Source: Promerops cafer (taxonomy: Eukaryota > Chordata > Aves > Passeriformes > Nectariniidae). Taken from it: 64,000 bases of DNA. Under the pieces are notes generated by a model that saw only the letters and a list, made by a program, of their open reading frames with translations, was not told the DNA's origin and did no database searches. The translations under genes and the position numbers were made by a program. Shown in pieces: positions 48,535 to 61,952 of this stretch. The stretch spans positions 243,736 through 307,735 of the forward strand of contig VZSE01006629.1 in assembly GCA_013398275.1 (NCBI GenBank). Reading direction: 5' to 3'. Position 1 is the first letter of the stretch. Every line of letters begins with the position of its first letter.

Positions 48535-50789
48535 ATTAAGCCACAGAACAAAGTTTATTGGATCTCCTCAAATTCTTTATACAGTTTTGCTGCTAAATGG
48601 ACGCAACACATTGGCATATTGCCTTTATTTTTTATTTCAATCCTAAGTCCATCTTGAAAGAAGTGGTAACACATTTAATGGCATCTTCAATAAATAAAAT
48701 GACAAAAAATCTAGTCCTTGCACAGACACATTACAATCCACTCCAAATTCAATATTGCCAAAACATTGTTGGGTGTTTTTCTAAAACTTGCTTCAGAGGT
48801 TTTTTTGTTGTTTCAGCACTTAAATACACAGAAAAGTATAGGATGAGAGAAAATTCTGAACAGGACTTGTAAAAACCAATAACTTAGAAGCCAGAGTTAA
48901 TTAAATCTCTGTAATTGGATTAAAGAATCCAGTTTGAAGTATTTTTTGAAAAACCCTGATTCTAACCTTCATATTAAAACATGCAGTTTCGCTGGATCCT
49001 ATCCATGTCAGCATACTTGTACAGTAAGAGTTAAATTCTAGATTTTCTTTTTTTTTTTTTTTAAAGGAGAAATTCATAAAGTGAGAGCATTGGCCTCCCA
49101 CACTCACAAAAGCAGTCATGGTCCATATATTCTGCAGTAGTAAACAGCTATTTGTGGCCAGTCCACTGCCTGAAGTTGTACCAGACTGGAAAAGCTGGTG
49201 CAGTTTATTTTTGTTTCTGCACTCATCCCTTCCCCAGTCCAGGAGCCTCAACAACCTCAGCGAGATGAGAATTCCTGAAAATACAAATCTGACTGCAGGA
49301 TGAGGACCAACAACATCTGATTCTAATCAAAAGCTAAGCTTAATTTAAACCTTTTCCTAAATAGAGAAAGTCATGACTAAAGAAAAGCTGAGCGTCAAGA
49401 TTTCCAAATAGCGATTCTGTGTAATTAGCATGTCACAAACCAATTAGAGCGTCAGTTAATGTTGGAACAACTACTCCAGCACTAAAATCAGTTAGAACTC
49501 ATCTTCAGGCCATCAGTGGAAGCTTAGGGCATGAAAGGAATGCATGGTTGGGGCCCCCCCAGACCTATGCATACCATACAGGGGACAGAAAAGCTTAAAC
49601 AAAAGACAAAATTGCACCACATCTGTGCAAACATTTCAACCAGGTTGTTTCAACCAGCTCCCTGCTCACCCCAGCTCCTCCTGCTGACTGCACTTGGCTT
49701 ATTCAAGAGAACATGGGGAAGCAGCACTGTTTCAGGGAGTGAAACTTTTTTCTGCAATTATCTTCCCCTCAGCTGACCACATCGTAATAAAAGTGCAATA
49801 ACTTACAAACTTCTCAAACAAACAGCTATTAAAATTACACATTTTTAGGGGAATATATTCACTAGTTTAACCATAAAAATATTTCCCCAGGTAACAAACC
49901 TTAAAGCATTTGGTAACACAGTATTTCAATAATAATAAAGAAAAACCCTTCCACTTGTTACAAAAGACAGAACTGTCAGAAGATTTTACTTACTGTACAC
50001 TTTTTAAGAGCTTTGCCATCTTGTGAAGACCATGCTGTAGTTTAGAACATAACTATCATTTAAGATAAATGAGTATTGAAATACTGAACTGACTTTCTTA
50101 ATCTTTTGCAATGGAAAACAAGGAAAAATCCAGGGCCATGTCATCCAAGAACTTGCAAGACAGTTTACATCCAGAGTCGTAAGGAAGCACCACTTTCCAT
50201 GAAGTACTTTGTATGTCTGTTCCTGAAAAGCATATTTAATAGTTTTTTGAGAACTGCTAAAACAGATTCTCACACTAACTGTAGCTTGACTTAGAGAATT
50301 CAGGTCTGGGGATATAAGGGAATTTTGGGCAAAATTATACTTTGAAAAAAAAACCCTGCTAAATTTGGTCCAAGCATCCAAAAAAAACCCAAGGTATATG
50401 GGTCCTTCATTGCTTAATGCTGCTGTTCAGTTGATCCTCAAAAAGAAAGTAGGTGTACAGCAATAAGGAAGAAGAATGACTGTCCATGACAGGCACAGAC
50501 CTGTGGCAGAATAAACAGCTTCTTCAGAAAGATGTATTAACTGTGATTCCGCCACGTGAGTAACTGAACTTGCACTAATGGAGAACCCTGAAACTTGTAT
50601 ACTATAGCCACAAGAAATGATTTCCTATTTAAAAAACAGATCTGTTTCTAATCAACTGTTTTAGCAATCATCATTAGATATGTGAAAAAAAATAAAAAAT
50701 CTTCTAAAATAATTACGAAGAGTGGACTGCAGTAGCAGCTATTCAAGCAAGATTCAAGCACAAGTTTAAATGAAGTTTCAAGCTGGGAA
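48535..50789 (-). other. CMPK1: CMPK1 3' UTR
   Basis: From the base after the TAA stop (50790-50792) to the most distal good minus-strand AATAAA at 48554-48559, about 2.25 kb. The human CMPK1 3' UTR is of similar length as I recall. It is AT-rich with no gene-like frame. Further hexamers at 48624-48629, 48631-48636 and 49204-49209 could give shorter forms. The exact cleavage site is not determined. Confidence 0.6.
48554..48559 (-). terminator. CMPK1: poly(A) signal AATAAA, probable distal CMPK1 site
   Basis: The minus strand reads CCAATAAACTTTGTTCTGTGG: a canonical hexamer followed by a T/G-rich stretch. It is the last of several hexamers downstream of the stop codon. Confidence 0.6.
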
Positions 50790-50831
50790 TTAGCCTTCTT
50801 TGTCAAAAATTTGTACAACTTTTTCAAAAAC
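50790..50831 (-). CDS. CMPK1: CMPK1 coding exon 6 (residues 184-196) and stop
   Basis: Encodes VFEKVVQIFDKEG followed by TAA (50790-50792). The acceptor is TTTTTAG after a pyrimidine-rich stretch. The terminal IFDKEG matches the vertebrate enzyme. The exon continues into the 3' UTR. Confidence 0.95.
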   Translation of the reverse strand, partial: VFEKVVQIFDKEG

Positions 50832-53800
50832 CTAAAAAGAAAAAGAAGAATTTTATGAAACATTCATCAAACAGTTAGTCCCAGTTAAACCAACATAAAC
50901 ACTATTTGACAGAACTTTCAAAAATATACAGGGTTCTTTTAGAACATTCACAGTAACTCTTTAACAGTGAAATTGGCATCAATTTTGGGAAGCAGACAGA
51001 AGAACAACACTATTTCAGAAGAGCAAAAGCTCATGAAAATGAAAAAGGCAAGACCCTGTTAAACACAGAAACACTGGAAATGTGTTTAGTCCAGCTCACA
51101 CTCAAGCAGAACAAATCAATTTCCTTAAGTTATTCACATCTTACTCGGTCCTTCAAGAGTCAAATCAAGAGCTCCACAACATCCCTGAGTAATAACATCA
51201 GTGCTTAATTAGCAGGCTAATCACATACACGCACATCTCAGAAGAATGCCAAAAATATGCACCCTGCCACCCTGTCATCATGGTTTTTTGGCATATATAC
51301 TTACTTCATCAACAGATTTAGAGGCATCCACTTTTCTGACTTTTCCCATTCTCTCATACAAATCTATGATAGGCTTAGTAGACTGCAGATATGTATGAAT
51401 TCTAAGAGAAAGCACAGGGAGGAAAAAACCACATTAAATAGTAAAATATAAAGAGAAGGGAACTGAAAAGTTTTGAAGACAGTACCTCTTCTCCAGGCTC
51501 TCCCGGTTATCATCACTCCTACCACTGCTCTTGCCTCTTTCAAGACAGCGGCCAATACATATCTACAAAAAAAACCAAAAGGATGACTACAGCCAGGAAC
51601 ACTAGCTGCCATCCTGAGAGCAGGAGCAAACAGAAATCCTGTAAATCTGAATTGGCCTGGCACACAAAATACAGTCCAGATCTGGTGGATGTACCCAGAA
51701 CTCACACGGGAGGTTAGTTTCTCCTAGAGAAGAAGGATGATGGTTTACAATGCAGTTTATGAAAATGGGATTGGGCTCAGAGGAAGTAAAAGCAGCATCA
51801 AGCTCTGTGATTTGACTGGATCCCCGACCTGAGGCATTAAAAAAGAAAACTACCTGATTTTCAAGGATGTGTTCAGGCTTTCTGAAAAGCAGCATGTCAA
51901 ATGGGACTATTAATATATGTCTGCACTAAAGGAAACTCACTGTATGCTCTCTCAAGAATTTTGTAAGGCAAACTGACAATACTAAGTTCTTGTCAGTTAA
52001 AATGTTCTTACCTGACATTGCTATAATGAAGACTTCAAAATTTAAGTAACAAATGAAGAACTAACCATAGCTAGAAGTGTCCCAATGAACTAAGTTTTTC
52101 AAACCTTTAGTTAAATAAGCAAAACTGACACATGTACACTCCATAAATACATTTATCCTAATCATGCAAGAGGACAAGGGTTAAAAATTATTTTACCTAC
52201 ACAGTACGATCATGGTAAAGATCATTTAGGCATTGTGTATTTTTAGATCTAGTAAAAAAATCAGACTCACAAAATTAACGCCCCACCAAGTGAAGAAATT
52301 CATTTACTCTTATTTAATGTTTTAAATCGAAAAATAATAATCCCTCTCATGCTCTTTAAGATCACAAAATTATTGTAAATAAGTAAAAAAAAAAAAAAAA
52401 AAAAAAATCTCAGGAAATTAGGGAAAGGGGTAAAAGGAAAAAAGTCAGCTTAAGGTGCTGGGATACTCCTAACAGTTTTTATGCTCAAGGGCACTGACAA
52501 ATTAAAAAGACAGCACATCATGGCACTTGTTAAATGAATGTAATGCATCACTGTCAAAATGCCCTTGTAATTTAATGACTTGCTGAATAAAATGTTGATT
52601 ACTGACTATCCTATAGCACAGCTCATAACTGTGAAAATAAAGATTGCTGCTGCACTTCAGAATTAAAGCAGACACTGTACCAAGTTCATTTTGGACTAAA
52701 CAACAAATTACTAAGAGTAGTATTTTCTGAAAAGTAACCAAATAATTTTGTAAAATGTATTTAAGGTTTTGATAAATTTTCTTTAATAATGCAATTGCCT
52801 GGAGTACTTCCTCAATATAATTTATTCACATATGATTATACCAAGTGTCATTAGCTGTCTATTTCAATAAACAGGCAGCTTTTCATCTACTAAAACAAGT
52901 TGCCAAAAAATCCTTCAAACACCCAGGCCAAGTTTTCCTTCTACTCTTACATTAGTCCATTCTCCCTGTCAGAGTTTAATTGTTCTTCTTGAATGATTCC
53001 CACAATATTGCAAGAAAGGAAGTTACAGAATTACACACTCCATTACCTCATTGTCACAATCAAAAAAGAGAACAAAGGAAACATCCGCTTTTCCATCCAT
53101 AGTCTTAGTCCAGCCTTGAAGATTATCTTCATTCCTGGGAAATCCATCAATCAAAAACTTGTTCTTCTGGGAATTGGCAGCCATTGTTTGATCCATAGCC
53201 TGATAAAAGATAATTCAATTCACAATCTCCTCCACATACGTTGATTTATCTACTTATTAATTGACCCCCAAGATGTTGACATAGTAAGTCAAGAAGCATT
53301 TATTTTAGGATTATTGCAGATTTACAAAATGTGCTTTTGTTTCACTTTCAAACCATGCTGGTTAATTCACTGATGCACCAACACAGCTATTGTTCAAATT
53401 GAATTAATTATTTCACAAAGCTCAAAAATCTCGTAACAAACAAATCTCGTAATAAATCCCAGCTTTAAAGCTTATTTTCTACAAGATACTGGGAAGTGTC
53501 TTTACACAATGACATCAGAACATCTGTGATCCAGAGTTAATTCCAAGGGAAAAGCTCCAGAGAAATTGAACATGAACAGCAGCCTTTTTTTGACTTAAAA
53601 GAGATACTCCCATTGTTTCCATGGACATCCAACAGAGGCTGAAGCTTTTCCTTTCACAAGAACATCATAAGGTGCTCTTCTCCTTCACCTATCTATTTTG
53701 ATAAAACTTACAAATCTGAGTGCCTTTAAGGCCTCTAACCTCCAATCAAATGACTGAATGGACCAAGAGATCCAAAAGCTAGTGCAGGGAAATAAGAAAT

Positions 53801-56800
53801 GCAGTTTCACCGATTTTCCTAGAGCTACCAAAAAATAAAGGAAAATAAAAATAACCCATTTTCACAGATCCCCAGGTATGAGAGGCCATCAGCCCTCCAG
53901 CAGACAGAAACACAAGTGATTGCTGAGAGAAGCAGCTCCGTGTCTGCCCATTCATACTGCTCACACTGGAGGAAAGGCAGTTCTGTCAGAACACAGCCAC
54001 TGCTTTGTTGCTTAGTCTGCAGGAGTGACCCTGCAAGGAAATGGCCCTTTCCTTACCCTCTTCAGCAAGCTGATTGTTATTTCAACTGGCACGATCTCCC
54101 CCTCCTTAATGTAGTTCTCAATGAGTTCTCCATACTGGGAGCCCGGCCTTTTCCGCTCATCCCGGAGAAGGTCACCGGCAGAAAGGTGCGTGTAGCCGTA
54201 TTTCTGCAACAGGCAAAGCAAACACAGGCTCCCTTCAGTCGCAGCATTTGTGCAAACCTAACATCAGTCAGCAGTGTCAGCCCTATTCATCCTTGCATTG
54301 CACCAGAAAAACCCCGGGAACAGCACCTTGCTAGCGACGGATCTATTCCATCTTCAGTGTGCAATCTGACAATAGAGCACGCTCTGCACACAACACACAC
54401 AGTAAGAATCAGAGTCATTAAGGATGGAAAAGACCTCCAAGACCATCAAGTCCAGCCTTTGACCAAACACCGTAGTGACAACTAAACCAAAGCCTAAAGT
54501 GCCACATGCAGCCGTTTCTTGAACGCTTCCACGAATGGTGACTCCACCACCTCCCTGGGCAGCCTGTTCCAGTGTCTGACAACCATTTCAGAGAGTAAAT
54601 TCTTCCAGATGTCCAACCTGAACCTCCCCTGCTGCACCTTGAGGCCATTTCCTCGTGTCCTGTTGCTGGTTGCCTGGGAGAAGAGGCTGACTCTTATCTT
54701 AGTACAAACTCCTTTCAGGGAGCTGGGAATGACAAGGTTTCCCCTAAGCCTCTTTTTCTTCAGGCTAAAAGCCCCCAGCTCGCTCAGCTGCTGCTCATAG
54801 GACTCACTCTCCAGACCCTTCACCAGCTCCATTACCCTTCTCTGGACACACCCCAGCACCTCAATGTCTTTTTGAGTTGGGGGGCCCAGAACTGGACATC
54901 CTTGGGTAGGATGCTCAACAGGGCTTTGGTCAGGTATTTCTGTACAGTTTTCAAAAACAATTTTGTTATGTCTGGAAACAAGATAAGACAAGAATTTTGT
55001 TTATTTACCTACTTAAAGAAAACACATAGGGTGACTGCATGTCCTTTGGAGCTGGAGGAATTTCCTGAGCACAGGATAAGTCAGAATTCCCTACGTTCAT
55101 GTTGTGGTTCTGGCACCAACTTCCTCCTCTACCTTGGTGAAATCACCTATTACACAGCAGCTGCACAAACAGTCCTCCTGCCCCTGCTACCCCCTTCCCT
55201 GGGATGACCACGGAGAGCAGCCCTTGGGGAAAACCAGTGACTTCTCCTAAGGATGACGTGGTAGATGAAGGTAAATAGCTACACTGGTTCCACCCTCTGT
55301 CACACCACGTAGAGTAAACAGAGAGAGCAGAGAGATCAGGTTCAGATCTATCAATCTAATAGCAGTGTGAAAGAAAACAGCACACACCATTGCTCTTTCA
55401 CCTCAAACTACAGCTAAAACAGTCACTTATGAAAAATATTGATGGAAGTATTTATTACACGTGAATTTCTCAGGCATTTATCATTGTAAATAGGTACCTA
55501 GTGCAAGCACACAAATACATTCCTACCTAAGAGAAATGCATTGTTTCAAAGGAAATTTCACAGCTCAAAATAATAATTTTCTCAGCTCATTTAACACTGC
55601 AAGAAAACTAACAAAATGCACTATGCTCCTCGACCAAATATAAGTCCATCAAAACAAGCAATAAAGACATCTCCTTGGTGATTACCTATGCTAGCTATAC
55701 ATCCAAAACACAGCACACACATACATTCTCATCTGAAAGTTTTTACACAAAACAAAAGCAGCAGCAAAAAACTTCAGGGTTATCAGTTTGGCTGCAGCAA
55801 CATCCAAAGCAAATTTCAAACAAGGTGTCTGAGAGGCATAATAATGTGACTACACACTTGGTGAGGCTGTGAACTTAGGATTTAAAAACTTGGCTACTGA
55901 ACTAAGTACAACAGAAATATTACACAACCCACTAAGTGACTTTAAAACATTTCAGTTGCTTTCCAATTTCACCCACAAAAGCATGGAAAGTTAGTTCTGC
56001 CATAGTCATAATTTAAGAAGGGATATAATTACCTAAATCTCCAAAACTGTACACAGTTGGCGAAAAACAGAAGCAAGATTTTGCTGTAAGTGTGAAGGAA
56101 AAGCTTCACAGACATCCTCTGTAAGCTCACTGTACCCTTGCTTTAATGTACGGTGCATTTGGATATGCCTAACTAATTGCAAATCTAAATATTTATAACC
56201 TACATAAGCCACAAACCAGAATAAATTGTTCCTTATAAGCAAGAAACATTATTCTGCTGAATGCTAAATTAACACATAGTTTTTCTCACTAAAGTTATAG
56301 AGTAATGATTTTTTTAACATCAGGTTTCTACAAAGGAGGAAACAGGAGGAAAATATAATCCCTTAGGTTTTAGAGGATTACCAAAACATTTGATTTTCCT
56401 TGGCATTTCCCTTTTCATGCATGAAAATGTAATTGAGTCAGAAAATTTTTTGAATTCTCCGTCTTCTGCAACAGCAAACTAAAGTAGTTTTTAACGGCTG
56501 AACTGGAAAGAGGAAGTGTTTTAAATTGCTGTTATACAAATAGACTTGTTTGAGATAATAATAAATTATATTCAAGACTAACCCTCAGAATGGCTTAACC
56601 AGGCAATAAGAAAAACAAACCTCTCCTTCAGGGGCAAAACATCTATTTGTTAACTGTACTGAGCCAAGAGCCAAAGAAAACACGCGGGTTTAAACAATGC
56701 AAGCAAGGGGGGAGAACAGCTTGGCTGCTGCTCCGCACACAGAAGGCTTCAGAGATGTGGTGCTCGCGCTGCCCTTGCCAGTTTTAATCAAGGCCTTCAG

Positions 56801-59800
56801 GGCACAAAGTTTTCTTTCATTTTAGGTCATAGAAACCCTCAGCAAGCGTCCTGAACTGCAGCAAATCATCGCAGCGCCAAGGGCTTGCAGGAGAGTCCGT
56901 GATGTAAGGGCACAAAACACGGGTCAAAACACTCTCAGGTCCTGACAAGGTCTGCCTGGTGGCAGCAGGGCTTCCCAGCAGCGCCAAGCACATCTTGATG
57001 CAATCCCCAGAATGTGACTCGTTGCCACTCCCACCTTCTCCTCTGCAATCAAAAAGGGAGCAGGACTGGGGTTGCCAAACAACGAAAAAGCAGTTTCCCC
57101 AGCTCTTACTAGGCACATAATGTCAGACTGAAAGAACTTGAAAAAAAAAAAAAATCAGGTAAAAAAATATTTCTAAATACTTGGATGTCAAGCAGCTAAA
57201 ATCTGGAGACATTTTGGTATTACAAAGAAAAAAGAAAATAGAGAATAACTATTCTAAAATGTATTTCACAGATAATGTTTTCTGCTATGCTGTCAGACTG
57301 GTGTGATCTAGAAGGAGAAAAAGAGATTAAATCAGTAAATTACTATTACAAAAGTTCTCAGTATTACACAATTAGTGCAAGCCCTTGGTGCTGAGCTGAT
57401 TTGCTCCAATTCAGGACACTTGCTGAGGGTTTTTCTCACCTAAAATAAAAGAAAATTTTGTGCCCCAAACACTTTGATTAAAACTGGCAAGACTAGTGTG
57501 AGCACCACATCTACTTATTACACAAGTTCTCATATTTTTTAAAACCATTTTTTTGAAGTATGGGTGTCCAAACATAACTTACAAAAATCAACTGCAAATG
57601 AAAAAGTGCTGTCTTCAGCACTACTCGACACATCCTCCTCTTTTGCTTTAAAAAAATAAAATATAAAAATAATTTTTAAAAAAGTACCAGTGAAATGGAA
57701 AGGCAAGCTCAAGTGTGCATCAATCCCATCACAGCAGCAGTGGACAGAGCAGGTCAGAACACCACTTGCTGTTTGCCTCTGCCTGGTCAGTCAGTCCCCA
57801 CACAGCAGGACAAACTGGGACACACAAGCTGAGTGCTCCACATCTCCAAATTCCAACCCGAGACTGCAGCCTCCCCGGGATGCCCTCCCTCCCCTGTCCT
57901 CCCGCCCTTCCAGCTTCCTTCTGTCAGCCGGGATTTGCAACTTTCACTCTGCAGACAGAACACGCTTTGTTTTCTGTAAATACAATAAACAGATGCACAG
58001 AAATGGAAATCCGTGAGTCACATCTGTGTCACTCTGGAACCAGGCAGAGTCTGCCCCAGTGATCTCGGGCAGTCGGGAAGGATCAGAGGGGTCAGGAAGG
58101 ATCAGGGGGGTCGGGAAGGATCAGGAGGGTCGGGAAGGATCAGGGGGGTGCGGCAGCTGACGCTGGGACTCCTTCCACAGCCCCTTCCGAGGAGCACGGG
58201 GTTTATTTCTGATTCAGCCCTGCTGGTCCTGAAACACATCTCCCCACTAAACACACAGCTTGAGACTTCCTTAAGAGAGCAGAAGCCAAGAAGCAAGAGA
58301 AACACAAATTACTGCTTTGACCTTGACTCCTATCTTGGCTTATCATTGTTAGTTTGAAAATGAAAGTCACAGGGCTTAAGATTTAAACAAATAAAATACA
58401 AACTTTTATTGCCCTAGTTCTGACCTGTCATATCTTGGGCAACCTTAATAAACAACTAAAATTTGCTACATACACCATTCAAGAACGAGTTAAAATAAAA
58501 ACAGAACTGTGCAAAGCCTGCAGCCTTTGGGGTTTTTTTAACCTAGAAAGCTTTTGTCTGTCCTACTAGCACACGGAATGAAATCTTTGGGGTGCAGACT
58601 GTAATGCAGTAATAGATCTTCTGTCTGCTTATTCCAATATAAAAAATTGAAGAAATTTTGTTAGTTTGAAATATGTTCTTGTCTCTACGAAATAAAAACA
58701 AACAAAACCCCACATCAACAAACCAAAACACACAATGGAGATCCCACTGACAGTGTCCCCAAGGGAGAGGGGGGCAAACAGAGCACCCCGGGTGCTTCAG
58801 GAGCACTGACTCAATACAAGGCACCCACTATGCTCAGGAAAGTCCAAAATTTAACGCCTAGTGTTCTGCAAAATTGAAATGCTCAGGGATAAATAAATCT
58901 TCAGGGGGTAGATTTAAACACTCACCATGTTTTTTTTAAAAAAGCTCCAAAGTTCAGAAATACAAATTTATATTCTAAAAATCAACTACAAGAACTTAAG
59001 GCTAAGTAGAATACTAATACATGACACTCATTAAAGAGATTTCAGAAGCTGAGTTTAAAGCAAACAATTTAAACCCCGTTTTCATTTCAAGGAAGTCAAC
59101 ACTGTATCTCAGCAGACTTCTATAAGTCAATTAAAACATGACAGCAAAACCTACTTTCAGAGGAGCATTTCTGATACAATGAATTCTTCTTTGCATTGTT
59201 TCCTTCACCCTAGGAAATCTCCTTATCATATATCCCAAAGCAACTTAACAGCTTTTTCCATTTGGATATTAACTTAGGCTCTTATAAAAATGAGAAGGCT
59301 CAGCATCCCACTTTATGGAATTAATTTTAGATTTAACCACAAACACACAGGCTAGGGCTCTGGTGGAGGTGAACTATATTTTAGGTACACAGAGAGCAAT
59401 GTCTTGCATAGCCCAAATCTCTACAGATCACCTTGCCAAAACAAACAAACAAACAAACAAACAAACAAGTACAACTCAAATCTTGCTTGGAATAAAGACA
59501 AATGATTTAGTTATTATTCTTCCCACCAACCAAAGAGCTTTGCATCTCAAGCAGAGGTTATAAGGATTTAAAATTTAAGCACAAGAAAGCATACTTTGTG
59601 CAGATTTGCTGAATGGTTTTTTTCCTTTACTATACCGTAATGATTTTATACGCAAAGTTCAGAAGTCAGCAATGAAGCACATTTCATTATCTCACAGTCA
59701 CAGAAGATTCACTGTGGAAAGCATGAAGGTTATTGCAAGAACCTGCATTCAAATGACATCATTCAACTATAGCTCAAATATTCTGCCTCACGTGACAGCT

Positions 59801-61906
59801 ACGCAACAGTCCCAGATGACGGCAAGCTCCACCTAACAAAGCTGTGGAAGGTTTCAGGAGTTAATCTGCAGAGCTGGAAGGGAGAGGATAAGAACTTAAG
59901 AGGGAATTCTGCTTCATCCCTCTCCAGATAGGAGGAACTGCTCCAGAACAGCAGCAGTTCTGCTGCATTTGCATTTCCCTGACAATTCTGTGTCTGTGGA
60001 GCACACAGGAGTTGAGTCTTCCCTCTGTATCAGAGAAAACCAGCCTCGTTCAGCTGTCTCATCCAACCTTATCTGTGGAGATAACGAATCCTGATCACTT
60101 ACCCACTGTTCCCTTTCTTATGTTGTGTCAATACCCATTTCCACTTGTTATTAGGTCTTCTTCCCTCAAATCATTTCTCCATTTGTGTCCAAATTTGGCA
60201 TGAATACACGCCTTCTTCACATTCAGGGTCTCCAGCACACACATACTGAGCAGTTATGATTTAGGCTAGTACTTAACAAATACATATTTCACCTACAACA
60301 TGGGATACCCACCTCCCTTTTTTGGGAACGTAAAGCACAGTCAGCAAAAAAATTACAACACTTCTTTGAGAAATCATTCCCAGGTAATAAGTACATAATA
60401 TCCCCTTTACTCTACAAAACACAGACACCCTTAGTCTTTAATAAAAATTATTTGATGCTAAATTCATACAAGAGCTCACCTCAGCCAAATGAGACTTCTT
60501 CTACATATGATGTGCTCTGTCCCAAATCTCCAGTATGAACAGCCACCAAGACATATTTATAGCTCATACTGACTTTTTGTTCAGCACAACCTTCAGCTCT
60601 ACAGCAAGATACTGGGTCAGATTCCTTCCAAATGTAAACTAATATTATTCCATCCATTTACAACAAGGATGAATGAGGTTTATTATTACTCAGCTACAGC
60701 CCCCCTTTCTCTGTGGCAAACTGCCAACAGGGTTTAAAATACAAATAAAAATACACTTTCAACCTAAAGGCAGCATTGACTGCACACAGGCTGCTCACTC
60801 GCCTGCAGCAGGGCTCTCTGGGGGCTGCCAGGGGCCGCGTTGAGGATTTGTGCTTGGAAAAGCTGCTGCTCTCCAGTACTTCTGCTGTGTTTCACCCACA
60901 CTTCCCTGTTCATGTGCCCTTTTCCTAAAGTTTTCCAGCACACTTGCATCAGTCCAACTGTTCTTTAAACTACCTCAGACCCTCTCTGCCTCCCAGTTTA
61001 GCCAGTGACCCTCGTGGAAGTGTCTGAGCCAGCAGGAAGGTTGTCCTTTGCATTCAACAGGTCTGAGTGCTTTCTACTGCCAGCTCACTGACTTCAATAA
61101 ACTTCTTTCCATGTAGTGAACAGGATTAGCAGAATTAAAGCAAATTTGCATTTATTCGAATTTGGATTTCCCTTTCCAGGCTTAGAGAAGAAAATAAATA
61201 CTGCACAAACAAGGCTTTTCTTTTTCCTTTCTAGCTGGAAATAATATTTGAGTAGCAATGGCTCATTTGAACTCCCCCTAATAAAGTGGTCTTTATCCAA
61301 TTATATCAGCCTTTCCAGCCATAGGCATTTATCCTCCTAAACACAGGCCAGGAGCCACACAAGGTACTTCAGCCCTGAGGCTACACTAATGGTTTGCTGA
61401 AAGCCATTAATGACAGCCTACAAGGTTCCCCTATAGTTTAAGCTCATTTGTTTGCTACGTGCCAGGGGCTGAATTTGACCTTACTAAAAAGGCTTTATGA
61501 GCACTGTGAACCTTCCATCCCACAATTTAATTTAATGAATATGCTGGTTTGAATGCGAGTCTGTAATTTGAGGTTTAAATCCTTCAGAACTAAAGTCATA
61601 ACGGCATTTTTTAGTCTGGACCAAATTCACTTAACTTAGTTATCCAACACTGAGGTCTGGGATGTAACAGCAGCATGGATAAACTGTAACAGCACTCCCA
61701 GGGCACCACCAGAACAGAGGACACACAACGTGTCTGTTCCAGGAGTTTTGGGGTTCTTTCCCACCAAAAGTTTCAGGAACATGGGCATCACCACAGTTCT
61801 TAGCTGTGTCTTTCAATAAAGGTATGGATAAGCTTTGTTCCTATACGGCTTTTAATAAGAAAAGTACATACAACTGCTCAGTAAAAAAAAAAAAAAAAAA
61901 AACAAC

Positions 61907-61952
<46 letters not shown>

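Noticed and set aside
56033..56242. 69-codon minus-strand frame in CMPK1 intron 1
   Set aside because: It reads protein-like, but I could not link it to a transposon or gene family. Left as intronic sequence.
61800..61950. retroposed gene ending in poly(A)
   Set aside because: There is an AATAAA about 65 bases before the A tract, but the sequence upstream matches no gene I recognise and the A tract is interrupted.
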